Assembly (NCBI GenBank): GCA_919903055.1
Contig: CAKKSB010000068.1
Span: 1-37,832 of the forward strand
DNA: 37,832 bases
Reading direction: 5' to 3'
From: Gammaproteobacteria bacterium
Lineage (GTDB): Bacteria; Pseudomonadota; Gammaproteobacteria; DRLM01
Shown piece by piece: positions 11,420 to 21,954 of the stretch (position 1 is the first letter of the stretch; each line of letters begins with the position of its first letter). Both the position numbers and the translations under genes were made by a program. Under the pieces are notes generated by a model, which did not search any database, was not told the DNA's origin, and saw only the letters and a list, made by a program, of their open reading frames with translations.

Positions 11420-12385
11420 GTGTCCACCGACGACCAAAAACCCGCCGCTCCTCACGATCCGCGCCAACGCGGCGCGGCCAAAGTGGCGCGCATCCCGATT
11501 AAAGTGGAACCCACCATGCAGGCGCTGCGCAAACCCAATTGGATACGCGCCAAGGCGCCGACTTCGCCGGAAGTGGCGCGTTTGAAATCAGTGTTGCGCG
11601 AACACCGTTTGCACACGGTGTGCGAAGAAGCATCCTGTCCGAATCTCGGCGAGTGCTTCAGCCACGGCACCGCCACCTTCATGATCATGGGCGACATCTG
11701 CACGCGGCGTTGCCCCTTTTGCGACGTGGCCCACGGCCGGCCCAACGCCCTCGACAGCGAAGAGCCGATTAACCTCGCGCGCACCATCGCCGCGATGAAT
11801 TTGAAATATGTGGTGATCACCTCGGTGGACCGCGACGATTTGCGCGACGGCGGCGCCGGGCATTTCAAGGACTGTATCGCGGCGGTGCGCGCGCAATCGC
11901 CGCATACCAAGATCGAAGTACTGGTGCCGGATTTTCGCGGACGCATCGACGTCGCGCTGGAGATCGTCGCCCAGCAGCCGCCCGATGTCTTCAATCACAA
12001 TCTCGAAAGCGTGCCGCGTCTTTATAAAGCCGTGCGTCCCGGCGCCGATTACGCCGGTTCGTTAAGCTTGTTGCGGCGTTTTAAAAACGCCCATCCGCAC
12101 GTCCCCACCAAATCGGGTTTGATGTTGGGACTCGGCGAAACCATCGAAGAGATCGAGCAGGTGATGCGGGATTTGCGCGCCCACGGCGTGGACATGCTCA
12201 CTCTCGGCCAATATCTGCAACCCAGCCGTCATCATTTACCGGTGGTGCGTTACGTGACGCCGGATGAATTCGCCGCTCTCGGCGAAACGGCCGTGGCTAT
12301 GGGCTACGCCAATGTGGCGAGCGGACCGATGGTGCGTTCGTCTTATCACGCCGATTTGCAGGCGGCGGGTGAACGGGTGTCGTAA
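11420..12385 (+). CDS. lipA: Lipoyl synthase LipA (radical SAM)
   Basis: [42 protein letters not shown] start at 11420 gives [45 protein letters not shown]. Confidence 0.97.
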   Translation: MSTDDQKPAAPHDPRQRGAAKVARIPIKVEPTMQALRKPNWIRAKAPTSPEVARLKSVLREHRLHTVCEEASCPNLGECFSHGTATFMIMGDICTRRCPFCDVAHGRPNALDSEEPINLARTIAAMNLKYVVITSVDRDDLRDGGAGHFKDCIAAVRAQSPHTKIEVLVPDFRGRIDVALEIVAQQPPDVFNHNLESVPRLYKAVRPGADYAGSLSLLRRFKNAHPHVPTKSGLMLGLGETIEEIEQVMRDLRAHGVDMLTLGQYLQPSRHHLPVVRYVTPDEFAALGETAVAMGYANVASGPMVRSSYHADLQAAGERVS

Positions 12386-12709
12386 CCCAAACTCAGTTCA
12401 CTGTCGCGCCGTAATTCCTTCCGCTGATTATTCCGCCGCGCCGGCGTAAGCCGGTATCGGGGGTATCGTATGACATGCCCTCCATGCCTGTTATCGCCTG
12501 CTCATTTTTTCGGGACGACACAAGTTCGCCCGAATTTTATGTCGCGGCGGTGGCTATTTATTCGATTAAATTCACCCGCCGGGTATTTTGATTCCATCGG
12601 CAAGGTTTAACCGGGCGGGCAAATATACCTCAACGTTTTTAAAATTTTCAATTACTTAAATTTTCACAAGGTTTACCTGGGTTGGTGAATGACGTGATTT
12701 ATTACTTCC

Positions 12710-12736
12710 TTGACATTTAAAAAAACTGTCCATAAT
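12710..12736 (+). promoter_or_regulatory. Sigma70-like promoter candidate upstream of the surface-protein cluster
   Basis: TTGACA (12710-12715), 15-nt spacer, CATAAT (12731-12736) in an AT-rich stretch ~110 bp upstream of the 12847 start codon; the spacer is shorter than optimal. Confidence 0.45.
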
Positions 12737-12846
12737 TAGAGAAGCTTAATTTAATTAAAAACTAATAATCATGCGCGTGAGGTCCACGTCAACGAACCTG
12801 TGAATGATCATTCAGGTTTAAGCCGGGGCCAGTTGGAAGGATGTAA

Positions 12847-13380
12847 ATGCTGTTTGTTGTATTGCGCGCGTGGAGCGGTATCGGAATCGTGTTGCTGACC
12901 GTCGGTGTCGTAAAGGCCGCCGATCCGCCCAGCGTTGTGGTCACGCTTTCCGCTCAAAAAATCATCGTGAGCGTCGAGGGCCGCGAGCGGCGGCTGCCGG
13001 CGGAACGGACGCGGCCCGGTGACATCGTCGAATACCGGGCGATGTACAAAAATGCCGGAAAATCCACGGTAAAAAATCTGGTGGCCACTTTGCCGGTTCC
13101 CGCGGCGGGGATGGAATATCTACCGCGTACCGCCGATCCCCATATCGTTCAAGCCAGCGTCGACGGCATTGCTTTCGATAACGTGCCGCTCAAACGCCGC
13201 ATCGTGCTGCCCGGCGGTAGGCAGGTATCGCACGACATCCCTTATTCAGAATACCGCTACCTGCGCTGGGAGCTTGGTGAATTACCGCCCGGAAAAAACA
13301 CCTCGGTAAGCGCACGCATGCGCGTCAATCCAGTAGAACCTCCACCCGTTACGCTCTCGACATCAGGAGATAAGCCATGA
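12847..13380 (+). CDS. Secreted DUF11-like (conserved repeat domain) small protein
   Basis: Signal peptide-like N-terminus; GDIVEYRAMYKNAGKSTVKNLVATLPVPAAGMEYLPRTA is DUF11/conserved-repeat-like. Confidence 0.7.
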   Translation: MLFVVLRAWSGIGIVLLTVGVVKAADPPSVVVTLSAQKIIVSVEGRERRLPAERTRPGDIVEYRAMYKNAGKSTVKNLVATLPVPAAGMEYLPRTADPHIVQASVDGIAFDNVPLKRRIVLPGGRQVSHDIPYSEYRYLRWELGELPPGKNTSVSARMRVNPVEPPPVTLSTSGDKP

Positions 13381-16025
13381 TAGTCCATCATGCGTCGCGT
13401 CATCGTCTGCTTAAAGTGGTTTCAACGGGTGGAATCAATGCCGCCGCGCTGATCTCGATGTTGATGGTATTGATGATACTGGCGTTGCCGCGGGCGCAGG
13501 CCGCGCCGGCGGCCGGCAGCAGCATCGGCAATCAAGCTTCCGCCACGTATTCGGATGTTTCACTCGTTACCCGTACCGTCACGTCCAACACCGTGACTAC
13601 CGTCGTGCAGCAGGTGGCGAGCCTGAGCCTGACCGCCGGCGGTACGAAAACCGTCACGCCCGGCGGACAGGCGAGTTATCCGCACACCCTGGTCAACACC
13701 GGCAACGGCGGCGACAGTTTCACGTTGAGCACCGGCAACGCCGGCAGCATGACGTTTTCTTCGGTCGCGCTGTATGCCGACGCCAACGGTGACGGCGTTG
13801 CCGACAACGCAACCGCGATTACCAGCAGCGGCGAACTGGCGGCGGGCGGCGTCTTCAAATTCGTGGTGGTGGGCAATGCGCCGGGCACGGCGGTGGCGGG
13901 CAACACCAATACCTTGACGCTCACCGCCGCCAGCGTCTTCACACCCGCGGTCACCGCCTCGAACAGCGACGTCACCACGGTGACTAACAACGCGGTGATC
14001 AACGTCACCAAGTCGATCGACCTGAGCGCCGGCGCGTCGCCCAGCGGCCCGCGCACCGTCACCTTGACTTACACCAACACCGGCAACGCGACCGCCACCG
14101 CGCTGACGCTCACCGATCTCCTGCCTTCCGGCATGACTTACGTGGCCAGCAGCGCGCGCTGGAGCGCCGGCGGCGCCACCGTGCTCACCGACCTCAACGC
14201 CGCCGACAACCAGGGCGGCATCGTTTACGATTTCGGCGTCACGCTCGCCGGCCGCGTCACCGCGGTGATCGCGTCGGTCGCGCCCGGCGTCGCGGCGACG
14301 CTGACTTTCCAAGTCAACATCAACAGCGGCCTCGCGCCCGGCGCCAACGCGGCGACCGCCAACACCGCCGCCTTCGCCTATCACGACGGCAGCAGCCAGA
14401 TCGCCGCCACCAATACCAACACCGTGCAATTCGCCGTCGCGCGCGCCGCGGCGTTGGCCCTCACCGGCGCGACGGTGGCGAACGCCAGCCAGGGCAGCAC
14501 GGCGAGCTTCACCAATCTGCTCGCCAACAACGGCAACGGCGGCGACACCTTCGACATCACGCTCGGCGCCAGCACCTATCCGGCCGGCACTACCTTCACG
14601 CTGTATCAAGCCGACGGCGTCACGCCCTTGTCGGACAGCAACGGCAACGGCGTCGCCGACAGCGGGCCGCTGGCCGCGGGCACGAGTTACAACGTGATAC
14701 TCAAGGCGACGCTGCCGGCCGGCGCCACCGGCGGACCGTACAGCGTGCAATTGATCGCGACCTCGCTGGCCGATCCGACCAGGACCGCCACCGTCTCCGA
14801 CACCCTGACCACGATCACCGCCAATAGCGTCGATCTCACCAACACCAGCGCGGGCGTCGGCGCGCCCGGCCTCGGCGCGGGACCGGAAGCGGGAGCGGTG
14901 GTCACCGCCACCGTCGCGCCGGGCAACACCACCCGCTTCACCTTGTATGCGGCCAACGGCAGCTCGGTGGCCGACACCTTTAACTTGCAGGCGAGCACCG
15001 ACTCGAGCTTCGCCGCGCTGAGCCTGCCGGCAGGCTGGAGCGTCAGCTTCAAAAACGCCGGCGGCGCGGTTATCAGCAACAGCGGCGTGATCAACGGCGG
15101 CGCCAATAGCGTAATTTACGCCGACGTGACGGTGCCGGCCGGCACCGCGGCGGGCACCACGGATTTATATTTCCGCGCGCTGTCGCCCACCTCCGGCGCG
15201 GTTGATCGTCTGCACGACGCGGTCACCGTCAACACCATCCGCGGCCTCACGCTCACGCCGAATCAAAACGGCCAGATCTTTCCCGGTGGCACCGTCGTCT
15301 ACAGCCACACCCTCACCAACAACGGCAACGTGCTGGAAGGCGACGGCGTGGCCAGCAGCGTCACGCTCGCCACCGCCGACAGCGCGGCCGGCTTCAGCGC
15401 CGTGGTGTACTGGGACAAAAACAACGACGGCGTGCTCGACACCGCCGATCCGGTGCTCGCCGATCTCGCCGCGCTGACCGGCGGCAGCAACGGCGCGAGC
15501 ACCGCCGCCGGTCTCGCCCCCGGCGAAAGCGCGACGCTGTTCGTCAAAGTGTTCGCCGCGGGCGGCGCGGCGATCGGCGCGATCGACGCGACCACCACCA
15601 CGCTGAGCGTGAGCGGCGCCATCAACGGCGCCGCGGCGCCGGCCAACGCGACCGCCGTCGCCAGCTCGACGGTGATCGCCGGCCAGGTCGGCCTGATCAA
15701 ATTGCAGGCGCTGGACGCGGCTTGCGACGGCACGCCGGACGCCGCTTACGCGCCGACCAATCTCACCAGCGGCGCCGTGCCCGGCGCCTGCGTGCGTTAT
15801 CAAGTCACCGCCACCAACGTCGGCGTGGTCGACGTCACCAGCGTGGTGGTGAGCGACGCCACGCCGGCCAATACCACTTACACCGCGACCAGTGCGCTGG
15901 CGAGCAGCGTCGGCACGGTCAGCGCGCCGGCCGACGGCGCGGCGGGCACGTTGCAGGCCACCGTCGGCACGCTCGCGCCGGGACAGTCCGCGGTCATCAC
16001 TTTCGGGGTGAGGATCGCGCCCTGA
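13377..16025 (+). CDS. DUF11-repeat surface/secreted protein (882 aa)
   Basis: Signal peptide (LISMLMVLMILALPRAQAAPAAG) then repeated modules such as VTLTYTNTGNATATALTLTDLLPSGMTYV and RYQVTATNVGVVDVTSVVVSDATPANTTY; ATGA overlap with the upstream gene. Confidence 0.8.
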   Translation: MIVHHASRHRLLKVVSTGGINAAALISMLMVLMILALPRAQAAPAAGSSIGNQASATYSDVSLVTRTVTSNTVTTVVQQVASLSLTAGGTKTVTPGGQASYPHTLVNTGNGGDSFTLSTGNAGSMTFSSVALYADANGDGVADNATAITSSGELAAGGVFKFVVVGNAPGTAVAGNTNTLTLTAASVFTPAVTASNSDVTTVTNNAVINVTKSIDLSAGASPSGPRTVTLTYTNTGNATATALTLTDLLPSGMTYVASSARWSAGGATVLTDLNAADNQGGIVYDFGVTLAGRVTAVIASVAPGVAATLTFQVNINSGLAPGANAATANTAAFAYHDGSSQIAATNTNTVQFAVARAAALALTGATVANASQGSTASFTNLLANNGNGGDTFDITLGASTYPAGTTFTLYQADGVTPLSDSNGNGVADSGPLAAGTSYNVILKATLPAGATGGPYSVQLIATSLADPTRTATVSDTLTTITANSVDLTNTSAGVGAPGLGAGPEAGAVVTATVAPGNTTRFTLYAANGSSVADTFNLQASTDSSFAALSLPAGWSVSFKNAGGAVISNSGVINGGANSVIYADVTVPAGTAAGTTDLYFRALSPTSGAVDRLHDAVTVNTIRGLTLTPNQNGQIFPGGTVVYSHTLTNNGNVLEGDGVASSVTLATADSAAGFSAVVYWDKNNDGVLDTADPVLADLAALTGGSNGASTAAGLAPGESATLFVKVFAAGGAAIGAIDATTTTLSVSGAINGAAAPANATAVASSTVIAGQVGLIKLQALDAACDGTPDAAYAPTNLTSGAVPGACVRYQVTATNVGVVDVTSVVVSDATPANTTYTATSALASSVGTVSAPADGAAGTLQATVGTLAPGQSAVITFGVRIAP

Positions 16026-16124
16026 GCGCAAGCCCGCTTCCGCCGGTTGCGACGCGAGCGCGCAGCCGGGCGCGGCAGCGCTGGTTCGACGCGGATACGG
16101 CGGCCGGTTGAAGGCGGAAGTGCG

Positions 16125-19100
16125 ATGTACAACGCTTTCAAAAACGCACGGTGTCGAAGGGGCGCGGCCGGCCTGCTCATGCTGACGGGGATGATGCCCG
16201 GCCACGCCGCGCCGCCGGCCGGCAGCGTGATCGGCAACTGGGCGACGATGGCGTATTTCGATCCGGCCAGCGGACTCAATTCCAATCTACGATCCAACAC
16301 CGTCAACGTCATCGTCCAACCGCTGGAAGCGCTGACCCTGACGCGGAATCAAGACATCGTGCACCGCCCCGGCAGCACCTTCCATCTGGCGCATCGCCTC
16401 ATCAACACCGGCAACACGCCGGCGGATTATCTGCTGAGCGTCGCCAATCTCGCCGGCGATCACTATGATCTCGCCGACCTCGGCGTGGTGTACGACGGCA
16501 ACGCCAACGGCATCGCCGACAGCGGCGAGCCCGCGCTCGGCAACGGCGCCGATCTGCGCCTCGCCGCCGGCCAGTGGGCGGATCTGGTGGTCACCGGCAC
16601 CATTCCCGGCACGACGCCGCTGGCCAACGCCGCCGCCCTGCAACTCACCGCGACCAGCCGGCTGCAACAGATCAGCGCCGCCAATACCGATACCGTCACC
16701 ACCCATGACGCGGCCGCGCTGCACCTTGTCACCGCCGCGTCCACCCTCACCCCGGCCCGCGACGAAATGGTGACCTTCACCCTCCGCGCCAGCAACGTCG
16801 GCGGCCTGCACGCGACGGGTATGCCGATAACCTTGAACGGCGCGCCGGCGTCCATGATCGTGATCTACAATGACGTGCCGGCCAACACCACGCTGGTGGA
16901 GCTGAGCGGGCCGGCCAACGGCATACCGCTTTATCATCTGCTGGGCGATCCGCCCATGCTGTTCAGCTCGGCGGCGCCCGCCGACCTCGGCCGGGTGGAC
17001 GCGGTGGGTTACGGTTTCGCCGGTTTCATGGCGGGACAGACCAGCGTCGTCAATCTCAAGGTCAAGATCAACAGCCTCGCCAGCGGCGCGCTGTCCCATC
17101 AGGCGCAGGTGTTTTATACCGACGGCGTCCACCCCGCGGTCATCGGCGCCGAGTCCAACCAGGTCATGCTCGGCATGGCCGCGCTGGCGCCGGCCATCAA
17201 ATATTTCAGAAATGGCAATTTCGATACCGAGCAAGCGGCGACGCGGGTCGGCATGCCTTTATACGTGCAGGCCGAAGCCGCCGCCTGCAACACCGCCGGT
17301 CCGGCCATCGAAACCATCGACATCACGCTTTCGTCGGCGCTGACGACGGACACCGAGGTCTTCGCCGCCACCGAAACCGCGGCCAATTCCGGCCAGTTCC
17401 GCGTCACCGGCGACGTGATGACGGCCGACGGCGATCTTCAGCCGGCGATCAGCGGCAACGGCATACTCGAAGTGAAAAAAGGCGACACCCTCACCGCCAG
17501 CATTCAAGGTTGCGGCGCGACGATGACCCAGACCGCCATCCTGATCGACCCGGCCGGCATCGTCTTCGACAGCAAGACCAATGCCCCGCTGAGCGGCGCG
17601 ACGGTGAGTCTGATCGACGTCGCCGGCGCCGCCAACGGCGGCAACCCCGGCGGCGCGGCGCGGGTGTTCGACATGGACGGCGTGACGGCGGCGCCGAGCA
17701 CGGTGGTGACCGGCGCCGACGGTTTCTATCAATTTCCGCTGGTGGGCGCGAGCACCTATCGCCTGCTGGTGACGCCGCCGGGCGCTTACCGTTTTCCCTC
17801 GACGCTGGCGGCGGGACTGTTACCGGCCGGTCGGCGCATCGATGTCGCGGGTTCCTACGGCGGCGTGTTCCCGGTCAATGAAATCACGGGCGCGGTGATG
17901 ATCGACATCCCGCTCGACGCGGGCGGCGAGGGCTTGTTCGTGCAAAAGACCGCGTCGCGCCGCACGGCGGAGATCGCCGAGTTCGTCGATTACACCGTCA
18001 AGATCAAAAACGTCAGCGGCGCGGCGCTGGCGGGCATCACCTTGTCCGACGCCCTGCCCGCCGGTTTCGCCTACCAGCCCGGCACGGCGCGCTTGAACGG
18101 CGCCGGGGTCGCCGATCCCGCCGGCGGCCGCGGCCCGGCGCTGCGCTTCGCGGTCGGCAATCTCGGCGACGGCGTCACCGCGACGCTGAGTTACCGCGTG
18201 CGCATCGGCCCCGGCGCCTTGCAGGGCGACGGCGTCAACCGCGCCCAGGCCGGCAGCGCGCTGCCCTTGCCCAAACTCAGCAACCTCGCCACCGCCGAAG
18301 TGAAAGTGCAGGGCGGCGTGTTCAGCGACCGCGGTTATCTGCTCGGCAAGGTCTACGCCGACTGCAACGGCAACCGCATACAGGATACCGGCGAAGCGGG
18401 CCTGCCCGGCGTGCGGCTGTATCTCGAAGACGGCAGTTTCGTGATCGCCGACGGCGACGGCAAATACAGTTTTTACGGACTCAGTCCACGCACCCACGTG
18501 CTCAAGCTCGACACCACCACCCTGCCCGCCGGCGCGAGACTCGCCGTGCTCGCCAACCGCAACGCCGGCGACGCCGGCAGCCGCTTCGTCGATCTCAAAC
18601 ACGGCGAATTGCACAAAGCCGATTTCGCGGTGGACGGCTGCGACGAGGCGCTGGCCGCGGCGATAACGCTGCGCAAGCGCAGCGTGGCGGGCGATGAACT
18701 GGCGCGCGGCCTGAAAACCGAGATGACCGCCGACGGCCAGGCCGCCGCGCTCGGCGATGTGCGGGCCTTGCCGGCGAGCGGTGTGCTCGGCGGCGAGACG
18801 CCGGCGGCCTTGCCCGCCACGGCGGAGAATGATGCCGTAACGCCGCCGACCGCTGTCGCGGCCCGCGCCGCGCCCGCGCCGGATGCGCCGCCGCTCGCGG
18901 CCGACGCGGATGAACAACCGGGATTCATCGGCCTGGGCGACCGCGACGTGTTGCCGATGGCGCAGACCAATCTGCGCATCAAAGGTCCGGCGCGCGCCGC
19001 GTTGAGTCTGCTGGTGAACGGCGTAGCGGTGCCGGACGATCGCATCGGCACGCGGCTGGTCCTCGAAGACCGCCGGATCGAAGTGCGCGAATACATCGGC

Positions 19101-21953
19101 CTCGCGCTGCGGCCCGGCGAAAATGTCCTCACCGTCAGCGCCGCCGACGCGTTCGGCAATCCGCGCGGCAGTCACGCCATCACCGTGATCGCGCCCGGTG
19201 AATTGGCGCGGCTGGTGATCGACGTTCCGCAAGCCAAGATGACGGCGGACGGCAGCAGCCTGGGCAGGCTGCGGCTGCGGCTGGTCGACGGCCATAACGT
19301 GCCGGTCACCGCGCGCACGGCGGTGACGCTGGAGACCAGTCTCGGCCTGTGGCAAATCGACGATCTCGACAAACGCGAGCCCGCCGTGCAGACCTTCGTC
19401 GAAGGCGGTCAGGCCGAGTTCGCGCTGCGCGCGCCGGCGGAGCCCGGCGAGGCCCGAGTGCGGATAAGCAGCGGCAGGCTGCGGGCGGAAACTCACATCA
19501 CCTTCCTGCCGCAACTGCGGCCGCTGCTGGCGGTCGGCGTCATCGAAGGTGCTTTCAATCTGCGCAAACTCGACAGCGGCGCGCTGGTGCCGGCGCGCGC
19601 GCAGGATAATTTCGAGCGGGAATTGCGCCAGTTTTCGCAGGAAAACGGCAAAGGCCAGGCCGGCGCGCGCGCCGCGTTATTCCTGAAAGGTAAGATCAAG
19701 GGTGAATATCTGCTGACGCTCGGTTACGACTCCGACAAGGAAACCCAGGAACGCCTGTTTCGCGACATCCAGCCCGATCAGTTTTATCCGGTGTACGGCG
19801 ACGCCGCGGTGAAAGGTTTCGATGCGCAATCCACCGGCCGGCTCTACGTGCGGGTGGACAAGCAACGGTCGTATCTACTGTACGGCGATTACACCACGCA
19901 GACCGCCGTTCAGCCGGCGCGCGGCCTCAGCGCCTATAATCGCAGCCTCAACGGCCTCAAACACCATTACGAAAATTCACGCATCGCCGCCAACGTCTTC
20001 GCCAGCCGCGACAGCACCCGCCAGGTGGTGGAAGAACTGCCCGCCAACGGCACCTCGGGCCCTTATACCTTGAGCAACGACAATGCGATCGAGAACAGCG
20101 AGCGCATCGAGATCATCACCCGTGATCGCAACCAGTCGGCGGTGATTTTGAAAAGCGTGCCGCAGACCCGCTTCAGCGATTACGAGATCGAGGCCTTTAC
20201 CGGCCGGATATTATTTAGGGCGCCGGTGCCCGGCGTCGATGCCGACCTCAATCCGAATTCGATACGCGTGACGTATGAAGTGGATCAGGGCGGCGCTGCA
20301 TTCTGGGTGACGGGCATGGATGCCCAGGTCAAACTCAACGGCCGCGTCGAAGTCGGCGGCAGTTGGATCGACGACCGGAATCCGCAAGACCCGGCGACCT
20401 TGCAGAGCGTCAACGCCACGCTGCGTCTCGCCGAGCAGACCGTGGTGATGGGCGAACTGGTGCGCACCGACAAGCTCAGCGTCGGCGACGGTCACGGCGA
20501 GCGCATCGAAGTGCGCCACGACGGCGAGAATCTGCAAGCGACGCTGTTCGCCGGCCGCACCGACGCGGAGTTCGACAATCCCTCGGCGAGTTTGAGCAAG
20601 GGCCGCGCCGAAGCCGGCGCGCGCGCCTCCTATAAGATCGACGAGCGCACCCGCCTGGTCGGCGAAGCGATCCGCACCGAGGACGTGGTGAGCGACGACC
20701 GCCGCGACGGCGTGATGCTCGGCGCCGAGCGCAGCTTCGACAATAATCTGCGGCTCGAAGCCGGCGTGCGCCACGCCCGCGAACACAGCGCGGCGGCCGA
20801 CATCGACTTTACCAGTCTGCGCGCCAAACTGTCCGCGGCGTTGCCCGGCCTGCCCGCGGCTTCGGTATACGGCGAGGCCGAACGCGAGATCGACGACGAT
20901 AACGGCGTGCTCGCCGCCGGCGGTGAATACCGTTTCACCGACCGCGGCCGTCTGTACGCACGGCACGAGTTCATTTCCTCGCTCGCCGGCCCGTACGCGC
21001 TCAACGCCGATCAACAGCAGAACACCAGCGTACTCGGCATTGACACCGCTTACATGCAAGACGGCCAGGCCTACAGCGAATACCGGGTGCGCGAGGCGAT
21101 CAGCGGCCGCGAGGGCCAGGCGGCGATCGGCCTGCGCAATCTGTGGCGGATCGCCGAAGGCACGCGGCTCAACACCAGCATCGAGCGCATCCACGCGGTG
21201 GCGGGCGGCGCGGACAATGAATCGACCGCGCTCACCGGCGCCATCGAATACACCCGCAATCCGCTGTGGAAAGGCACGGCGCGCCTCGAACTCTACAACA
21301 GCGATCTCAGCCGCAGTCTGCTCAACAGTCTGGGCCTCGCCTACAAGCTCGGCGACGACTGGACCTTGCTCGGCAAGACCATCCTTAGCATCACCGACAA
21401 CAGAAGTCCCGGTGCGGGCCAGCGTTTATTGAGCCGTCTCCAACTCGGTCTGGCCTATCGCGAGACCGCGCGCAATGTTTGGAGCGGCCTCTCGCGCTAC
21501 GAATACAAACGCGAGGACGACGACAGTAATCCCGCCCTGGCGGTGCGGCGCGATGTGCATATCGTCTCACTGCATGCGAACTATCAGCCGAGCAATCCGC
21601 TGATCTTCACCGCGCGTTACGCCGCCAAGCGGGCGACCGAGGACAGCAACGCGATCGAGAGCCGCGCCAGCGCGCAGTTGCTGAGCGGCCGGGCGACGTA
21701 CGACATCGACAAGCGCTGGGACGCCGGTGTCATCATCAGCGGCCTGTTCAGCGGCGGCTACGCGAGCACGCAGTACGGCATGGGCGCGGAGATCGGCCGG
21801 GTGCTTCAGGAAAATCTCTGGATGTCGGTCGGCTACAATTTTTTCGGTTACAGCGACGAGGATTTGACCGGCCAGGACTACACCAACCGCGGCCCTTATT
21901 TGCGGCTGCGCTTCAAGTTCGATGAAAATCTGTTCAGCGGAAGAGCGATGTGA
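16125..21953 (+). CDS. Giant DUF11/SdrD-B-like surface protein with predicted C-terminal outer-membrane beta-barrel (about 1943 aa)
   Basis: MYNAFKNARCRRGAAGLLMLTGMMPGHAAPPAGS signal peptide; SdrD-B-like blocks (GIVFDSKTNAPLSGATVSLIDVAG; GYLLGKVYADCNGNRIQDTGEAGLPGVRLYLEDGSFVIADGDGKYSFYGL); DUF11 block (VDYTVKIKNVSGAALAGITLSDALPAGFAYQPG); Ig-like block (KMTADGSSLGRLRLRLVDGHNVPVTA); amphipathic-strand-rich last ~700 aa ending GPYLRLRFKFDENLFSGRAM. Confidence 0.82.
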   Translation: MYNAFKNARCRRGAAGLLMLTGMMPGHAAPPAGSVIGNWATMAYFDPASGLNSNLRSNTVNVIVQPLEALTLTRNQDIVHRPGSTFHLAHRLINTGNTPADYLLSVANLAGDHYDLADLGVVYDGNANGIADSGEPALGNGADLRLAAGQWADLVVTGTIPGTTPLANAAALQLTATSRLQQISAANTDTVTTHDAAALHLVTAASTLTPARDEMVTFTLRASNVGGLHATGMPITLNGAPASMIVIYNDVPANTTLVELSGPANGIPLYHLLGDPPMLFSSAAPADLGRVDAVGYGFAGFMAGQTSVVNLKVKINSLASGALSHQAQVFYTDGVHPAVIGAESNQVMLGMAALAPAIKYFRNGNFDTEQAATRVGMPLYVQAEAAACNTAGPAIETIDITLSSALTTDTEVFAATETAANSGQFRVTGDVMTADGDLQPAISGNGILEVKKGDTLTASIQGCGATMTQTAILIDPAGIVFDSKTNAPLSGATVSLIDVAGAANGGNPGGAARVFDMDGVTAAPSTVVTGADGFYQFPLVGASTYRLLVTPPGAYRFPSTLAAGLLPAGRRIDVAGSYGGVFPVNEITGAVMIDIPLDAGGEGLFVQKTASRRTAEIAEFVDYTVKIKNVSGAALAGITLSDALPAGFAYQPGTARLNGAGVADPAGGRGPALRFAVGNLGDGVTATLSYRVRIGPGALQGDGVNRAQAGSALPLPKLSNLATAEVKVQGGVFSDRGYLLGKVYADCNGNRIQDTGEAGLPGVRLYLEDGSFVIADGDGKYSFYGLSPRTHVLKLDTTTLPAGARLAVLANRNAGDAGSRFVDLKHGELHKADFAVDGCDEALAAAITLRKRSVAGDELARGLKTEMTADGQAAALGDVRALPASGVLGGETPAALPATAENDAVTPPTAVAARAAPAPDAPPLAADADEQPGFIGLGDRDVLPMAQTNLRIKGPARAALSLLVNGVAVPDDRIGTRLVLEDRRIEVREYIGLALRPGENVLTVSAADAFGNPRGSHAITVIAPGELARLVIDVPQAKMTADGSSLGRLRLRLVDGHNVPVTARTAVTLETSLGLWQIDDLDKREPAVQTFVEGGQAEFALRAPAEPGEARVRISSGRLRAETHITFLPQLRPLLAVGVIEGAFNLRKLDSGALVPARAQDNFERELRQFSQENGKGQAGARAALFLKGKIKGEYLLTLGYDSDKETQERLFRDIQPDQFYPVYGDAAVKGFDAQSTGRLYVRVDKQRSYLLYGDYTTQTAVQPARGLSAYNRSLNGLKHHYENSRIAANVFASRDSTRQVVEELPANGTSGPYTLSNDNAIENSERIEIITRDRNQSAVILKSVPQTRFSDYEIEAFTGRILFRAPVPGVDADLNPNSIRVTYEVDQGGAAFWVTGMDAQVKLNGRVEVGGSWIDDRNPQDPATLQSVNATLRLAEQTVVMGELVRTDKLSVGDGHGERIEVRHDGENLQATLFAGRTDAEFDNPSASLSKGRAEAGARASYKIDERTRLVGEAIRTEDVVSDDRRDGVMLGAERSFDNNLRLEAGVRHAREHSAAADIDFTSLRAKLSAALPGLPAASVYGEAEREIDDDNGVLAAGGEYRFTDRGRLYARHEFISSLAGPYALNADQQQNTSVLGIDTAYMQDGQAYSEYRVREAISGREGQAAIGLRNLWRIAEGTRLNTSIERIHAVAGGADNESTALTGAIEYTRNPLWKGTARLELYNSDLSRSLLNSLGLAYKLGDDWTLLGKTILSITDNRSPGAGQRLLSRLQLGLAYRETARNVWSGLSRYEYKREDDDSNPALAVRRDVHIVSLHANYQPSNPLIFTARYAAKRATEDSNAIESRASAQLLSGRATYDIDKRWDAGVIISGLFSGGYASTQYGMGAEIGRVLQENLWMSVGYNFFGYSDEDLTGQDYTNRGPYLRLRFKFDENLFSGRAM

Positions 21954-21954
21954 C

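Noticed and set aside
12781-12846. Leader segment as a c-di-GMP-I (GEMM) riboswitch
   Set aside because: The conserved GEMM core sequences could not be found; the only support is generic hairpins and context.
13560-14750. 396-aa minus-strand ORF (also 17820..19514, 23209..24606, 15165..16205)
   Set aside because: Antisense shadows of GC-rich, repeat-coding genes; compositions dominated by R/A/G/H/V with no recognisable domains, and the plus strand clearly encodes structured repeats.
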